Positions 1 through 11,501 of a stretch of DNA of 64,000 nt are shown piece by piece. The notes beneath the pieces are model-generated. The model saw only the letters and a program-made list of their open reading frames with translations. It was not told where the DNA came from and ran no database searches. The stretch spans positions 457,999,731 through 458,063,730 of the forward strand of contig CM062810.1 of NCBI GenBank assembly GCA_031772625.1. Direction: 5' to 3'. The first letter of the stretch is position 1, and each line of letters begins with the position of its first letter. The stretch comes from Pinus tabuliformis (Eukaryota > Streptophyta > Pinopsida > Pinales > Pinaceae). The position numbers were made by a program, and so were the translations under genes.

Positions 1-163
1 TACAGATGGTATGTAGTACTGAAGTTCCACTTAGTTCCCAATCCCCTGAATAAAGCCTTCTAGAATTTGGAGGTAACTTTTTCATCTCTATCCGATACTA
101 TCATCTTTGGTATCCCATGTAGCCTAAATATATCCTACATGAAGACATTAGCAACCTGTGCAA
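1..163 (-). pseudogene. Integrase core, C-terminal part (Ty3/gypsy), broken
   Basis: The minus strand reads IFRLHGIPKMIVSDRDEK followed by an alanine-leucine stretch and NFSTTYH, the central block of Ty3/gypsy integrases carrying the second catalytic Asp (SDRD). A tryptophan codon normally found after the SKF motif is TAG here, and there is another TAG upstream of DIFRLHG, so it cannot be translated intact. The frame continues left out of the window. Its N-terminal partner is at 2448-2840; the two were one gene before the hAT-like insertion at 164-2447. The family assignment is secure; activity is excluded. Confidence 0.88.
156..163. repeat. Target-site duplication, left copy (CTGTGCAA)
   Basis: Eight bases next to the left end of the element at 164; they match TTGTGCAA at 2448-2455 with one difference. 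Both copies sit at the broken point of the integrase frame. Confidence 0.8.
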
Positions 164-449
164 CAGGGAAAATTTTAAGAACCCCCCCTAAATTTATAAA
201 TATAATAAATGGGCGAATCTCCATGGTATATAGGAAAAATGGAAGGCGATTTTAGCAATAATATAATATGTATATATAATTTTTTAGCGAATCTCTCACC
301 AAGCATGGCGAATATTTTACTCAATTATAAAATCTTGTAAGATCTTGGCAAGTCTTTCACTAAATAATAAAACTTTGTAAAGTCCTAGTGAATCTTAGCA
401 TAGGCTACATGATGGTTTAATTCCCCCATTTAAATAGGCTACATTCCAG

Positions 450-519
450 GCGAATACCATGGGTCATTACCATGTGCCATTTTGGTGAATACCATGGGTC
501 AATACCATGTGACATTTTT
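450..519. repeat. 35-bp tandem duplication inside the hAT-like element
   Basis: Two adjacent copies of a unit containing GAATACCATGGGTCA and TACCATGTG, differing at a few positions. Confidence 0.75.
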
Positions 520-660
520 ATTTTTATTAATTCTAATATTAGGGTTAATAATGGTTTTTTGCATGGTATTAATAACAATTTAGTCCATGGTATTTGTCCC
601 ATAGTATTTTGGCCATAGGTTTCACCTAAATATAACCCATTTTTTGAGTGTTCGTAAATA

Positions 661-1198
661 TAAGGTGACTTATGGAGTAAATATAAAAAAATGTTTTATT
701 TGTTTACCATACCTCTCGTTTATTTATATTTTTATTAATTTACCATACCTCTTTTACAAATATGGTATTTGGCCCATAGGATTCACTTAAATAAAACCTC
801 TTTCTTGAGCCTTCATAAATAGAACGAGGGTTATGGACTAAATATAAAAAGAGGTTTTATTTATTTACGATACGTCTAGTTTATTTATATTTTTATTTAT
901 TTACCATACTTTTTGAGTAAGTATAAAAATACGTTTTATTTATTTACCATACCTCCACTTTACTTATATTTTTATTTGTTTACACCCTTACATGTATATA
1001 AGGTGACTTATAGAGTAAATATAAAAAATGTTTTATTTATTTACCATACCTCTCATTTATTTATATTTTTATTAATTTACCATACCTCTTTTATAAATAT
1101 GGTATTTGGCCCATAGGATTCACTTAAATAAAACCTATTCTTGAAAATGGGCGAATGGATTCACTTAAATAAAACCTATTCTTGAAAATGGGTGAATG
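661..1198. repeat. Degenerate tandem repeats inside the hAT-like element
   Basis: A block starting TAAGGTGACTTAT at 661 recurs at 999 (about 145 bp alike, spacing 338 bp), with partial copies near 832 and 915 sharing TTTATTTATTTACCATAC. At 1117-1198 a 41-bp unit (GATTCACTTAAATAAAACCT core) is present twice. Confidence 0.75.
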
Positions 1199-1199
1199 G

Positions 1200-2045
1200 A
1201 AGGTTGTAAGTCCTAATTTCAAGGGCTAAATTTACCTTTTTTACCCTCTTCCTTGTTGTTGGGAAAAGTATCCAATACGGAATGACCCTATCCCACTCTA
1301 AGGGTGATAGTAGCTCAGCAACAATCGAAGCAAAGCTATCTAAGATTTCTTCTTTATGAAAGTAAAATAGGGGAGAAAGAGATCCATTAACGGATGTCTT
1401 TCGCTAATGGTTGATCCAATCTTCTCTCCTTGCTGCTTGCTCCCAGCTCATTGCTCTTTCACTGACCCAGCTACACCAAGATCCTGCAAAATGGCAAGAG
1501 AGGGAAACTACAAGAAGCATACATTCATAATTGATTCAAGGATTAGAGTAAATCAAATACACAAGTATAACAATACACCATTGAGACACATGCATATATA
1601 AGAACCTCAAATGCTTTATTAATGGAAGAAGTAAAGTTCAGGAAGTGATACAACCATAAAAGGCCCAATCCAGCATCACCTCCCAGCAGAAAGAAATCTC
1701 CTCTTCACCTCCTTCAAGCAAATCACCCAATAGTTCTATATTCAAACCAACAGCACTTCCTTACATTCACAAGATTCCACCCCCCTTAGACCTCATGAGA
1801 GAGCTCTATATATAGGAGTTTTGGAGAAAGGATGAGTCAGCTTGTAGCTGGCATGAAGCTGACTAGTGTCCTCTCCCACTTCAATTATTCTTCAGTTCTT
1901 GAGTCCACTTGGAGGTTCTTGCTTCCACTTGGAGATCTAGACCCTCTTACTCATCACCAGTCGAATTCCTTGATGCAAGTGTCGCTTTGGAAGCTTCCTG
2001 GGCTCTGACACCTTGAGGAATGAGTCTGCCACATGTCCAAACTCG
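1200..2045. other. Low-repeat middle of the hAT-like element, no gene recognised
   Basis: Richer in GC than the rest of the element, with a TATATATA-containing stretch at 1806-1816. No frame longer than 65 codons and no family was recognised. It could be captured host DNA. Confidence 0.4.
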
Positions 2046-2141
2046 TTCAGCGTAGGTAGCTAGTGTTGGAGTTGACATTCAACGCAGGTATCCAGTGTAG
2101 CAGTTGACATTCAGTGCAGGTAGCCAGTGTAGCAGTTGACA
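2046..2141. repeat. 32-bp tandem repeat, three copies
   Basis: Units at 2046, 2078 and 2110, each ending in AGTTGACA and holding GCAGGTA(T/G)CCAGTGT or a close variant. It lies inside the hAT-like element. Confidence 0.9.
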
Positions 2142-2447
2142 TGATCCAGAATTAGCTTGTTTTTGAGTGTTTTCAGGTGGAGAACTGATATTTAGTGCTG
2201 TGGTTTGTTGACCTTGTTCCTCTAGGGGTAGGAACAACATGTTTAGGGACTTTGGATCCCTTAGATTATTGACATTTCATGCTTCATGCTGTAAGGCACA
2301 AAAATGTCTATAACATTCCTTAAAATAAGGTGGGCTATTTGAGGTGATTTGTAAAAATGTACTATGATACAAAATATTCGCCCACTAAAAATTTAAAACC
2401 CCTTAATTTCGCCAAAGGGCAAACATTCGCCCCTAAAATTATCCTTG

Positions 2448-2455
2448 TTGTGCAA
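2448..2455. repeat. Target-site duplication, right copy (TTGTGCAA)
   Basis: Pairs with 156-163 with one mismatch; integrase homology resumes immediately to its right. Confidence 0.8.
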
Positions 2456-2840
2456 TGACAAAAGTGGACTACATTGGGATAAAATTTGTTGCTTTAGTCA
2501 ATGAATCACCTACCACCATAAGGTAGTCATGTTGATGTCTGGTCCTTGGTAATCTGGTTATAAAATCCATGGAGATCACCTCCCACTTCCACTCAGGTAT
2601 GGGAAGTGGATTCAAAAATCCTATTGGATGCTGGTGCTACACTTTCACTTGGTGGAATTCCACATATTTGGCTAAATAATCTGCCACCTATTTCTTCATA
2701 ACTCGCAAAAAAAACTATTTTCTTAAGGTTGTTATCATTTTTTGATACCCCACATGACCGGAATATGGTCTCTTATGGCATTCATCTAGAATCATTTTCT
2801 TTAATGTTGCTACCCGTAGAATATACAACCTATTATGATG
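2448..2840 (-). pseudogene. Integrase N-terminal zinc-binding and core start (Ty3/gypsy), broken
   Basis: On the minus strand about 2830-2640 reads HKRPYSGHVGYQKM then KYVEFHQVK, the His-His half of the HHCC zinc-binding domain with both cysteines lost. It is followed at about 2630-2450 by IPEWKWEVISMDFITRLPRT and YLMVVGDSLTKATNFIP, the start of the catalytic core with the first catalytic Asp (SMDF). Alignment stops exactly at 2448 and resumes at 163, on the other side of the hAT-like element. Several stops and shifts are present. Product in an intact relative: insertion of retroelement cDNA into the chromosome. Confidence 0.87.
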
Positions 2841-3009
2841 TGTAATTAAACCTTTTGGGTTTAAAGCATATCCCAAGATTTACCTTGTTTTACCTTGAGC
2901 TGCATTTCTTGATAATCTGGGTCTTGTTGTACTGACAGTTGTATCTATTATTCAAAATTTGTTTTTACACTACTTTCTGCACTAGCAATTAGTGAATGAG
3001 AATATATAC

Positions 3010-3400
3010 TTAGTGCATTAACAATTTTATTTTATTTTTTCCCTTAATGTGTTTGATTTCCGTGTCAAATTTTCTAAGGAAATCTAACCATCTCGCCTGC
3101 CTAGAATTTATATCAGGTTGGCTAAAGAAATACTTTAAGCTGATATGATCAGCTACCAACACAAAACTCTTCCCCAACAGATAATGCCTCCACATTTTCA
3201 AGGCAAGGAATATTGCAGCTAGCTCCAGGTCATAAACAACATAATTATGTTCATGTTTTTTCATTTTTCTTCACTCATAGGCTATAACCATTGTCTTGCA
3301 GTAGCACACCTACCAATCCCTCTAGACAAGCATCAGTACACACGGCAGACACCTTATTTGGGTCTATTATCTTTAAGATAGGGGTTGTTGTCAACATTTT
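3010..3400 (-). pseudogene. RNase H domain (Ty3/gypsy), broken
   Basis: An 84-codon minus-strand frame (3010-3264) reads YDLELAAIFLALKMWRHYLL, then FVLVADHISLKYFF and RQARWLDFLRKFD, the canonical C-terminal half of the Ty3/gypsy RNase H that removes RNA from the RNA/DNA hybrid. The catalytic Asp of the VADH motif is present. The N-terminal part at about 3265-3400 is degraded, with stops. It lies between RT (upstream on the minus strand) and integrase, the standard order. Intact copies make this as part of one long pol polyprotein, so the short frame is a remnant. Confidence 0.93.
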
Positions 3401-3439
3401 CTTTAGTTTATTAAAACTCTCGTGACATTTATTTGTCCA

Positions 3440-4200
3440 TTCAAACATCACCTCCTTCTTTTATAGAGAGGTAAGGGGGTAATACAACTTTGAAAACCGT
3501 TGCACAAATCTATGGTAGTAACCAGCAATCCCCATGAAGGAACAGACTGCTGATACATATTTTAGTATTAACCAATTCTTAATGTCTTTAACTTTCTCCA
3601 GGTCAACTGATAGTCCATGTTTGGAGATGTGTGTTCTAAATATTGGCTTTTGGGTTTAAAAAAATCACACTTACTGCTCTTCATATAAAGTTGATGCTCC
3701 CTAATTGTTTGCAACACTAATTTAAGATGCTCTTGGTATTCCTCCTCATTTTTAGAGTATACTAAAATATCATGAATGAAGACTAACACAATCGGTTAAG
3801 GTAGTTATGGAGAACAATATTCATGAGACATGTGAAGGTTGGAGGTGCATTCATGAGTCCGAAAGGTAACACCACGAACTTGTAATTCCCATACTTGGTT
3901 ATAAAATTTGTGTTATGTATATCTTCATCCTTTATGCGTAACTGATGATATATAGTTTGCAGATCAAACTTTGAAAAAAAAAATTGCCCCCCTCACTTAT
4001 ATATGTCTTTTAATGGTTAATTTATTTAGCTGTCTATAGTCAATACAAATTCTAAATGTACCATCTTTCTTCTTAGCGAATAGGACTGAGGCTCCCCATG
4101 GTGACACAGCCGTTGATATAGCCTTTATCTAGCAACTCTTGTAGTTGCATTTTTAACTCCAACAAATCTGGGGTACTCATTCGGTATGGGGCTCTGGACA
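3440..4200 (-). pseudogene. Reverse transcriptase domain (Ty3/gypsy), broken
   Basis: Minus-strand segments give [15 protein letters not shown] and [12 protein letters not shown] (about 4115-4020), YGNYKFVVLPFGLMNAP (about 3900-3850) and FIHDILVYSKNEEEYQEHL (3789-3730). These are conserved RT blocks in the right order, but the active-site FIDD motif has become FIHD. That change alone would abolish catalysis, and stops and shifts separate the segments. The thumb region follows with SSKCDFFKP. This was the polymerase copying element RNA to DNA in cytoplasmic particles. Confidence 0.93.
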
Positions 4201-4439
4201 CAAGCATAACATCTAGTGCTAAATCAATTGAGAAATTGATGTTCCTATGAGGGGGAAACTTGGGAATTTATTGAAGAAACACATCCTAAAACTCTCTTAC
4301 CATAGGTAACTAATCTAACTTCCCAACTTCTATTTGTTGTTCATGTTGTTTCACATGCACCATATAAAATCGACAGTCTTTCCTTGCTAATATTTTCAGT
4401 TGTAAAGCTGTTATTTGTCTAACTGGAACTGGTTTTAGG

Positions 4440-4870
4440 TTTTCCTTTCACCAAAATGGAATTCCCTTGTGAATAGATGAAACCCACCATCTTATCCAAC
4501 CAATTCACAACAGCTTTTTGTTGTTCCAACTAGTCCATCTGAATTAATATGTCATATGATCCTAAGGAAAGGATGTTTAAATTTATTTCTCTGAGATATC
4601 CATTTAAATTTACTGCACATTACTTTATCACATGGCTCACTCTCGTTTAGTACTAGTGGCTAACTTTACCAGCTAGGAATTGTGAATTTTTCTGATATGA
4701 AACTACACGTTTCCATAATCTGAGGATTTATATAGCTTAGCCTAGCCCCAGGGTCTATTAAAACAAACACAAGTTGTTATTGGATAATACCTTCTATATT
4801 AATCATGGTGGATTAATGTTCTTCATGTTGGTCTTCTAATGCTATGTTGATTCTCAGAATGCTTCTGGCC
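4440..4870 (-). pseudogene. Aspartic protease region (Ty3/gypsy), broken
   Basis: The minus strand near 4770-4720 reads VFVLIDPGARLSYINPQIM, matching the aspartic-protease motif of plant gypsy elements in the LIDPG variant; the catalytic Asp is retained. Flanking segments contain several stops. The position between gag/zinc knuckle and RT is as expected. In an intact element it cleaves the Gag-Pol polyprotein. Confidence 0.78.
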
Positions 4871-4929
4871 ACATCATTTACCGTAGAAGCTTAAGGTGTC
4901 ATCTATACATTCTCAATGGACCTAGGATT

Positions 4930-6026
4930 ATGGGGACAATCACATAACAAGTGTGGTTCGCCAAAACCCCAAAACTTTAGTGGCTCCCATTCCTTCCCCA
5001 ACTCTATATGTTTGGAGCCAATGTAAGATTGTTTTGGCTTAGTCTTATCGCTCCTGTTAATTTTTTTTTTTATTGGTGTTCCTTACTAAAAAATTTTAAG
5101 TAGGGTGGCTTCTACCTCTTTACGTTCACCCCCTTCTTGTTTCTATCCTTATTCTGCCAAGGTCAAGATCCCTCACCTTGATTTCTAAATTGCTGATAGA
5201 AAAGTCTCGCATTTACTGCTTCATACATAGTTCTGCGATTATCGAATTTGATTCTTTCTTAATACACAACTGGTAATCAATTCAGAAATCTTTGTACTTT
5301 AGCCTTTTCCTCTTGGATGTAAGACACATAATGAAGAAATTTGGTGAACTTGGCCACAAATTCATCCATGGTAAGTTCTCCCAATCTCAATTCATGGAAT
5401 TCTTTTCCCTGATCATCATAACACCTTTCGCTCTGATAATGAGCTTTAAATTTCTTTTGAAAATCCTCCCATGAAACAGTTTTCTCATCTAACAGATGTA
5501 TCATTTTTGTCTCCTCCCACCAAAGAGTGGCTTTTCCCTACAACTGATAAACAACCAATCTTTCTTTCAGGTTTCTTTCATATTCATACACCTAAAAATA
5601 CTTAACCATATTTAGGAGCCAAGCTTCTGTGTCTTCCTCCTTTTCCTCGTCAATGGTAGGAGGTTTTAACTTTCGGGACTCTCCCTACAATTCCTTCTTC
5701 TTTTTATCATTATGGGTCTTAGAATCTATTTTATTAGATTCTTCTTCACTTTCTGATTTGTCTAGCATTGATCATGTCAGCTTCCATTTTGACCCTTCCG
5801 ACTCAACACTCTTATGAATAAATTTCTTATTCCATTATCTAATCAATTTATCATCTTCTTCACTATGTTTTATTAGTCGTTCATTTCTACTCTAGACTTG
5901 TGCCAATTCTTGTTGTAAGTTTCTAATTATTTCCAGAAAATGAGCGAGAAACAACATGCCTCCCTCTGTCAAATCTCCTTACAAATTATCCCCTCCAATA
6001 ATGGTTGGGGTTGTTTCCTCCGTCAT
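4930..6026 (-). pseudogene. Gag with degenerate zinc knuckle (Ty3/gypsy)
   Basis: The frame starts at an ATG at 6026 (minus), 127 bp inside the PBS. At about 5630-5270 it contains EEDTEAWLLNM, GKATLWWEETK and the 75-codon frame with SWEDFQKKFKAHYQS, the retrotransposon gag (capsid) domain. Near 4980-4933 it reads FWGFGEPHLLCDCP, a CCHC nucleic-acid knuckle in which the first two cysteines are both Phe. In-frame stops are scattered. Gag packages the element RNA; this copy cannot. The plus-strand ORFs at 5292-5474 and 5629-5817 are shadows of it. Confidence 0.88.
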
Positions 6027-6152
6027 TCAATTAGAGTAAGGTATCTGTCAAGCAAAGCAATTTAATCACATCAACAATTTTTGTTTTGATGATAATGCTG
6101 CACAACAACAACTAGTAATGGAGCCTCTATGCAAGCGTAGTGTAGGAATCTA

Positions 6153-6165
6153 GGCTTTGATACCA
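6153..6165 (-). other. Primer-binding site, initiator tRNA-Met type
   Basis: The minus strand reads TGGTATCAAAGCC, one base off the common plant PBS TGGTATCAGAGC. It lies just inside the presumed LTR end at 6168 (plus-strand TGTAATGA). Confidence 0.82.
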
Positions 6166-6167
6166 TT

Positions 6168-6500
6168 TGTAATGAACCCATTCATAAATAAAAAATTATT
6201 TATTTTTTCTTACAGTTTATTCTTCTATTGGTTTCTTATGACATTAGAGGTGAATAATATGTATCAGCTACTGCTATCATATTCAGCAACTTAACTCAGT
6301 TTCTATGTACTGCATAATGCCTTTCTATTTTCTCTATCATAGTTAACCTATACTTACCTTGATCCTTCATTACCATTGGCTACCATACATCACAACCCCA
6401 ATTTAGTTCTAGCTTCTCACTATTGTTGGGTTTACATAATGTCATATTTGGTTTTTAGCTGCAATTCACAAGTGATACATACATTTAACTATATTTAAGG
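6168..6500 (-). repeat. LTR of the minus-strand gypsy element (5' LTR in its own orientation), outer end not located
   Basis: Begins TGTAATGAACCC directly outside the PBS, so in element orientation the LTR ends ...GGGTTCATTACA. The partner LTR is outside the window, so the far boundary cannot be set; it may extend past the microsatellite. Confidence 0.55.
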
Positions 6501-6796
<296 letters not shown>

Positions 6797-9700
6797 TCAA
6801 GCTCACTTCTTACATATTCTTATGGGGTTGGCTGTCTATTGATTCACCTTAGGAAGTCATGTAATTTTCCCCATTTCCTATTTTATCATCCCTAGCTCTA
6901 TTGGTGGTTGAGTGGGTGGGGTTCTCTACCCTGGTCAACACATTACTTTCTCTAACTTATGCGCTCCACATTTTCCTCTGTCAGTGCCACCAAAGTGCCA
7001 CTGTCTTCCCATTTATGGAATTTTTTCCTCCCATCGTACCTTGATAAAATCGGGGTCTGCGACACCCTTCTTACCATGTGGGCTTGTCCTCCTCGGTGGT
7101 ATTGTTTGTGACCTCGTATTTAACCCCACAACACAACTTCAAAGGCTGAGATTAGATATTGACATATCCATGATGATGGTCGTAGCATCTCAAACCCTAA
7201 TGCATCGCTTCATGGTTTGGATACTTCTCTCCTTGGCAACCCTGGTTATATTTCGATTTTGGTCTGCACACCCGTTGCTCTACCCTCCAAGCTTACTATA
7301 CTACAGAAATGGAGTTCGTCTTTTTTATTCTAAAGTACTGAAATGGTCGCCCTTAAACATTGGAAGCCCTAGCTCCTTAAGGGGTTCATTTCTCTTCTTA
7401 TGGAACTTTTAATCGTTTTCACTGGAGTTGGAGGTTGTGAGAGTTGACAGGTAATAGTGTGGTGTGTAGAAAAAAAATATTTTTCATTTTAAATTAAGAA
7501 ATTCTCCTCCCTCTATGAAATATGAGCATTTGTTGTTTGTTTGCAGGTCTTAGATGAGAATATACTGGAGAACCAGGTGGACACATAGAAGGTGTGGTCG
7601 CCCTCCTTCTTCGAAAGGTTCTAGTGGGTTTCCCTTTTGTGTTATGGCTTTATCTTCAATCTGAAGACTCTTTAGTTGGTTCCTCTACCCTACTCCACTC
7701 CCTAACACAGTTTGTTAACCGTTTAGATTCCTTCACCTCATGTGTACAATGGTTACATTCATAGATATGTTATAAGGGCTTGTCTTAGCTCTCTAAAGCT
7801 ATGGTAGTTTATTGTTCTATCTAACTATTGATTTCTTTAATGAGTTTCCAGTTATTTTGCTCACTCATCTAATTGTTGCTTATTATGCATTCGCAGGTCA
7901 TCTCCAAAACTCTTTCTTGCAAACATGGTGATTGTTCAAATATTCACCTGACTAATCTAAAGTTCAGAAATTATCTACATTGGTTTCGAATTCTCACCAT
8001 CCCCAATCATATTGATCTCACTCTGCATGAGATCCTTCACAGTTGAAGCTTTTTCTACATCGGTCAAGTTTGTTGCAACAATTCGAGGAGTTTGAAATCT
8101 ACTCAAGTTTCATATTGTATTTTGAACTGTTATATAGGAAATTTTCCCTTTAGAAATTGATTCCTTTTCATTGAAGTGTGATAGACTTAGACAATACAGT
8201 TTTGAGTTATTTAACTTTTTTGTAACCATCAATAATTTATTGAGGTCTTCACCTATGTTATGGACCTATTTATCTCATTGTTATGATATTGGTTAGATTC
8301 TTGATATATTTATACCTAGAACTGGTTGGTGATGGTTTATGTCGATGATGTTGTCCTTTGGTAACTTCAATTTCATATGCCATGCTAGAGATGATAACCT
8401 TCTAACAACTTATGTCAAGGAATTTTTTTCGTAGTTTGTTATCATATTATTTCTCTTCAGAAATGCCCTTATTTAGGCATAGTTGTACATGGTATTCATT
8501 GAGGTAGCCTCTTGTTGAGTTCAAGAAACTAGGTTTGTCTACTATTCTCCTTGCATCCGTTTTAATTTTTCAAAAGACTCTGTTTCTGTAATTTAAATTC
8601 TTTCAAGGTTATCAATCCTAGCGAGTGCTTCAGATATTTCGAGTCAACTTCTTCTATGTGTAATATTTGCATTTATTCTCTGTTTCCTTTAGTTTTTAAT
8701 TTATTGTCTATAGTTATGATGATAATAATAGTAGCATTAGATCTGGAATTATAATGTTGAGGTCTAATGAGTGTACGATTTCTATTTTCAATTCATTCAA
8801 GGCTACATCCCACCTATATCGATGTACTCTATTTTCATGAGTTTTTAGCTATGGTTACACCATTATACTTAGAAAATGAGGTAGTTGTGCTAGCTTTGGG
8901 ATACTTACTAGCTGAGGTTTGTTTTGCAATTATGTGTTTTTCGAATTCATTTAGATATTCAGAACCTCTCTTTATACTTTGTGGCTCTAAAGGACTTTTC
9001 ATATGGTGCTACCACACAGTGAGTTTTTAAATAAATAGTTTTCTTTACACTTCTCATCCTTAATGTAAAAGATATTTCTAATATTAAGGAATTATTCTAG
9101 AAACTCTACGCACTTAATATTTAACATATATCTTTCATGTAAATCATTTTTGTTTTACAGAAATTCCCTTACCTCAGGAGTAACAATTGGTTTTCTCACA
9201 TGCGAATTCATTCCCAATAATTAGCTTTAGCTAATCATCTGTTCACATGTTTCTATTTATAAGTTATTGTGTTTTCTATTTAAATCTACTCTAGAACTCG
9301 ATTCATAATATCGCCTCTTCTTTTTTGTTGAATATAAATCACCAGCTCTCGTTTTCCTTGTTGAAAATCTCCTAAATTCACTTTGTTATTCTCACAGAGA
9401 ACCCTTGTAACAATACAAGACCTTGGGTATACATACTTGTACCCAATAGTCTCACTTCATATTCCTAAAACACATGCATGCTCACCTACTTATGAGCATT
9501 CCTACAGTTCATTTACTTATTTTAATTCTAATGTAACATACATATCTTACTAAAAGTTTCAACCATGTAGGGTACATAATAGAAAATAGTTGTATATAGT
9601 AGTTACAATATTAATAAATCCCGTGCTCTAAATCAATATAATTACATTTATGTTAGGAGACTACAGTGTCTCTACAACCATATTACTTACATAACTCATA

Positions 9701-10559
9701 TCATTGCTCGTGTCGCAACTATGCAGACTTAAGAGCTCATTCATGCCCAATGTATTTACATTCCTTAATTAAGTACCCATACTAAGAGAAAAACTATGAT
9801 TATCCAAGGTCATAAAATTTAACAGAAAATAAGCAATTTAATTCCACCACAACAAAATTTTTATAAGAATATAGATACTTTGTTACCATAAAATGAAATT
9901 ACCAACAACCAAATTAGGCTGGCAAGAAAAATTTTCCACCCAACCGTGAATAATCACTCCTGGTTCCCCCCGAGCTAAGATAAATTTTTCTCCCGGAATC
10001 AACAACCTTCGTTGTCCTAATGAAGGAATTTTTATGCCTCACTTTCCATAGCAAACTTTCTATAACGACGTGCCATTTTTCTATGATCTGCTAATCCCCA
10101 TAGCCTAGGCTTTTTTTGTTTTTCTTTTCTTAAAAAGGATTATTTTTCATCCTTTAAAGCCCTGTCTTCCCCACTACGGTGATTTTCCACCCCTTCTAGT
10201 GTTTCTTCCCCCCCATAGAGTAATTTTCAAGATTTTTCTCTACTTATCTAGTAAATCACATCATTTCACTCTAGGGGTTTTCTTTGGAGTGATTTGGGAA
10301 AGTCTAATAATATTTTTCTTATTATTATTATTTTCCTTTTTCCAATCTATCCATCCTAGATTATGGATTAGGATAACGATCTCATTCATTCCTTTGTTCT
10401 TTCCAGATAATTCCTTTCAACACCACATTTTATTATTTCCAAATCAACTAATTACATCATCATATTTTTTTTCCCAAAAGGAATCCTTGGCCATCATGCC
10501 ATTATTATTATTATTTCAACTAATAAATATAACATCTTAACTATTATAGTTTTTGAAAC
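6797..10559. other. Unassigned AT-rich DNA, no gene recognised
   Basis: About 3.8 kb without recognisable domains. A 166-codon plus ORF at 6912-7412 and hydrophobic ORFs at 8767-9030 and 10199-10540 have no recognised family and the composition of untranslated T-rich DNA. Part near 6.8-7.5 kb may belong to the LTR of the flanking gypsy element. Confidence 0.5.
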
Positions 10560-10866
10560 AGAGAGACATTACACTAGTGCTATCAAACCTGTGATAAGAG
10601 GAAATCGAAAACAAATTCTTTTGAAGATGGCATGGAATCTTACAATACACAAGTCACAGGGATTGACTTTAGAATGGGCATGAGTTGATATTGGGAATAA
10701 TGAGCAGCAAGGCCTAAAATTCACAGCCATATCAAGAGTGAAATCAATAGATGGTTTACACATTGTATCACCTTTATATTTTTAGCGTTATTCCAAGATG
10801 AAAGATAGTGCATATGTTACAATTAGGAAGAAAGAAGAGGAGCGATTGAGGTCCATATCGCTATGA
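10560..10866 (+). pseudogene. PIF1-like helicase C-terminal fragment (Helentron/Helitron2 type)
   Basis: One frame reads KMAWNLTIHKSQGLTLEWA, an in-frame TGA, then VDIGNNEQQGLKFTAISRVKS, IDGLHIVSP, an in-frame TAG and finally KKEEERLRSIS before a stop. TIHKSQGLTL and the AISRVKSIDGL block are the last helicase motifs of PIF1-family DNA helicases. The trailing charged EERLRS tail is familiar from PIF1-like helicases carried by Helentron-type rolling-circle transposons. Everything upstream (Walker A and B) is missing. The homology starts abruptly near 10560, so this is a truncated relic rather than a cellular PIF1 gene. Assignment to Helentron instead of a degenerate host PIF1 is inference. Confidence 0.75.
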
Positions 10867-11427
10867 CATACAACTAATAACATTGTGAACTATTTATAGA
10901 ATGCTTTCTGAATTTATTTTATTGTCCTCTTGATTTACTTTTAATATAATCATCATTTCCATATGTTAGTGATATAAATACATTCATAATATTCATAGTA
11001 ATATTTGAGAAAGTTCTTTACATTGTTTTTTCGTGTTGTTCAATTTACTTTTTTTTTTAAGTGCCTATTGTTCTTTTGTTTACAACAAACCATTCATACA
11101 TAAACAACCAATTATATGAACTAGTCATTAAAAATCAATTTTATAAATGGTTCATATTGATATTAATATCGTGGATTAATATTACATCATGAAATGAAAA
11201 ATGGAGGTTTTGAATATTGCTCATCACTGTGGCCAACATTCATTTTTTAAATATTAGCCACACTTTTATTCTATTCCACGGTTTTATCCATTGTATTATA
11301 AAATGAGATTTATATTTGCAGATTTTTTTATATCATTTGCTTCATGTAACACTATATTATTTTATAGCGGGAAGCTTATAATATTAGGTTTTTTAACATA
11401 AATAAAAATGGGGTGTTATGTTTTATG

Positions 11428-11460
<33 letters not shown>

Positions 11461-11463
11461 ATT
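11428..11463. repeat. (TA)n(TG)n microsatellite
   Basis: TATATATG followed by about 13 TG units. Confidence 0.95.
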
Positions 11464-11501
11464 AATTTTGATTTTGTTGTTTTGTCTTTCAAATGAAGAT
11501 A

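Larger units (their letters stand above)
164..2447. mobile_element. Non-autonomous hAT-like DNA transposon (2284 bp)
   Basis: The left end begins CAGGGAAAATTTTAAG and the reverse complement of the right end begins CAAGGATAATTTTAGG, a short imperfect terminal inverted repeat of hAT type (CA[A/G]GG). An 8-bp duplication, typical of hAT elements, flanks it. Removing the element restores a continuous integrase alignment in the host gypsy copy, which is independent proof of the boundaries. No transposase-like frame was found: the longest ORFs are about 65 codons and unrecognised. The interior is a patchwork of tandem repeats, GGGCGAAT motifs shared by both ends, and a moderately GC-rich stretch at 1400-2300 that could be captured sequence. 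It would need a transposase in trans. Confidence 0.8.
1..6167 (-). mobile_element. Ty3/gypsy LTR retrotransposon, internal region, 3' end cut by window edge
   Basis: Read on the minus strand the order is PBS, gag, protease, reverse transcriptase, RNase H, integrase, the Ty3/gypsy (Metaviridae-type) order. It lies between a primer-binding site near 6153-6165 and the window start, where the integrase is cut off. A 2.28-kb DNA element (164-2447) interrupts the integrase. All coding segments have internal stops or shifts, so the copy is dead. The integrase and RNase H resemble those of the plus-strand element at 46.5-58.4 kb, so both probably belong to one chromovirus-like lineage. The 3' LTR would lie left of this window, so exact element ends cannot be set. 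Confidence 0.9.

Noticed and set aside
6912-7412. 166-codon plus-strand ORF
   Set aside because: No recognisable domain, T-rich hydrophobic composition, no start context or neighbours; probably inside LTR/unassigned DNA.
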